Assembly: GCA_025267735.1 (NCBI GenBank)
Contig: CM046301.1
Location: 61,585,872-61,649,871, forward strand
DNA: 64,000 nt
From: Mactra quadrangularis
Lineage: Eukaryota; Mollusca; Bivalvia; Venerida; Mactridae
Direction of reading: 5' to 3'
Shown: positions 63,938 to 64,000 of the stretch, piece after piece
Layout of the letters: the number at the start of each line of letters is the position of its first letter
How positions within the stretch are numbered: the first letter of the stretch is position 1
The notes under the pieces: generated by a model
The model's input: the letters and a program-made list of their open reading frames with translations, nothing else
The model's database searches: none
Told to the model about the DNA's origin: nothing
Made by a program: the position numbers and the translations under genes

Positions 63938-64000
63938 AACAAGAGCTGTCAGAGGAGACAGCATGCTCGACTTAGTAAGTATTTGTCACAGGAGATGTGG
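63938..64000 (-). mobile_element. Repeat family B, second copy cut by the window end
   Basis: AACAAGAGCTGTCAGAGGAG, hairpin, GCTCGACTTAGTAAGT and GGAGATGTGG; near-identical to 54780-54842. Confidence 0.9.

Overview
The window is nuclear DNA from an animal with large introns and dense short repeats. Codon use, GT-AG introns and two vertebrate-like gene structures rule out a bacterium or virus. The abundance of tRNA-derived SINEs, hAT-like and TA-flanked MITEs, and short dispersed repeats resembles lophotrochozoan genomes, most likely a bivalve mollusc. That last step is inference; the species cannot be named from sequence alone.

Layout. (1) 472-5631: a complete DIRS-type tyrosine-recombinase retrotransposon on the minus strand, with gag-like, RT/RNase H and tyrosine recombinase frames open. 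It has inverted terminal repeats and an internal complementary region that encodes the circle junction. It lies upstream of the first recognisable exon of the next gene, probably in one of its introns. (2) 5795-38271, plus strand: 20 exons of a TMEM63 (OSCA/TMEM63 mechanosensitive channel) gene. Splice phases agree at every junction and 719 complete codons precede the stop; the N-terminal exon(s) lie left of the window or were not recognised. (3) 38258-38820: a 72-bp tandem array that starts in the last codons and stop of TMEM63. (4) About 38.8-57 kb: convergent intergenic space filled with repeats and no recognisable gene. (5) 57003-63850, minus strand: seven exons of the C-terminal end of EIF2AK4/GCN2 (end of the HisRS-like region and the C-terminal domain); the kinase part is beyond the right edge. 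The two genes converge.

Repeats dominate. The most interesting set is four repeat families (here A, B, C, E; 13 copies or partial copies) that differ in body but share one end: a short hairpin, 5-9 nt, then CTTGTT. Three of the four also share a paired sub-terminal inverted repeat and a GACG/CCGT-rich run. An empty-site comparison inside the window (family C in one of two sibling MITEs) shows insertion in an A/T run without an evident target duplication. This resembles Helentron/HINE-type rolling-circle derivatives, but no Rep-helicase is present, so the class is inferred. Other elements include hAT-like MITEs with 8-bp target duplications, TA-flanked pogo/mariner-like elements, SINEs with 11-12 bp duplications, fold-back elements and several nested insertions. 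Many lie within 20-60 bp of exon edges.
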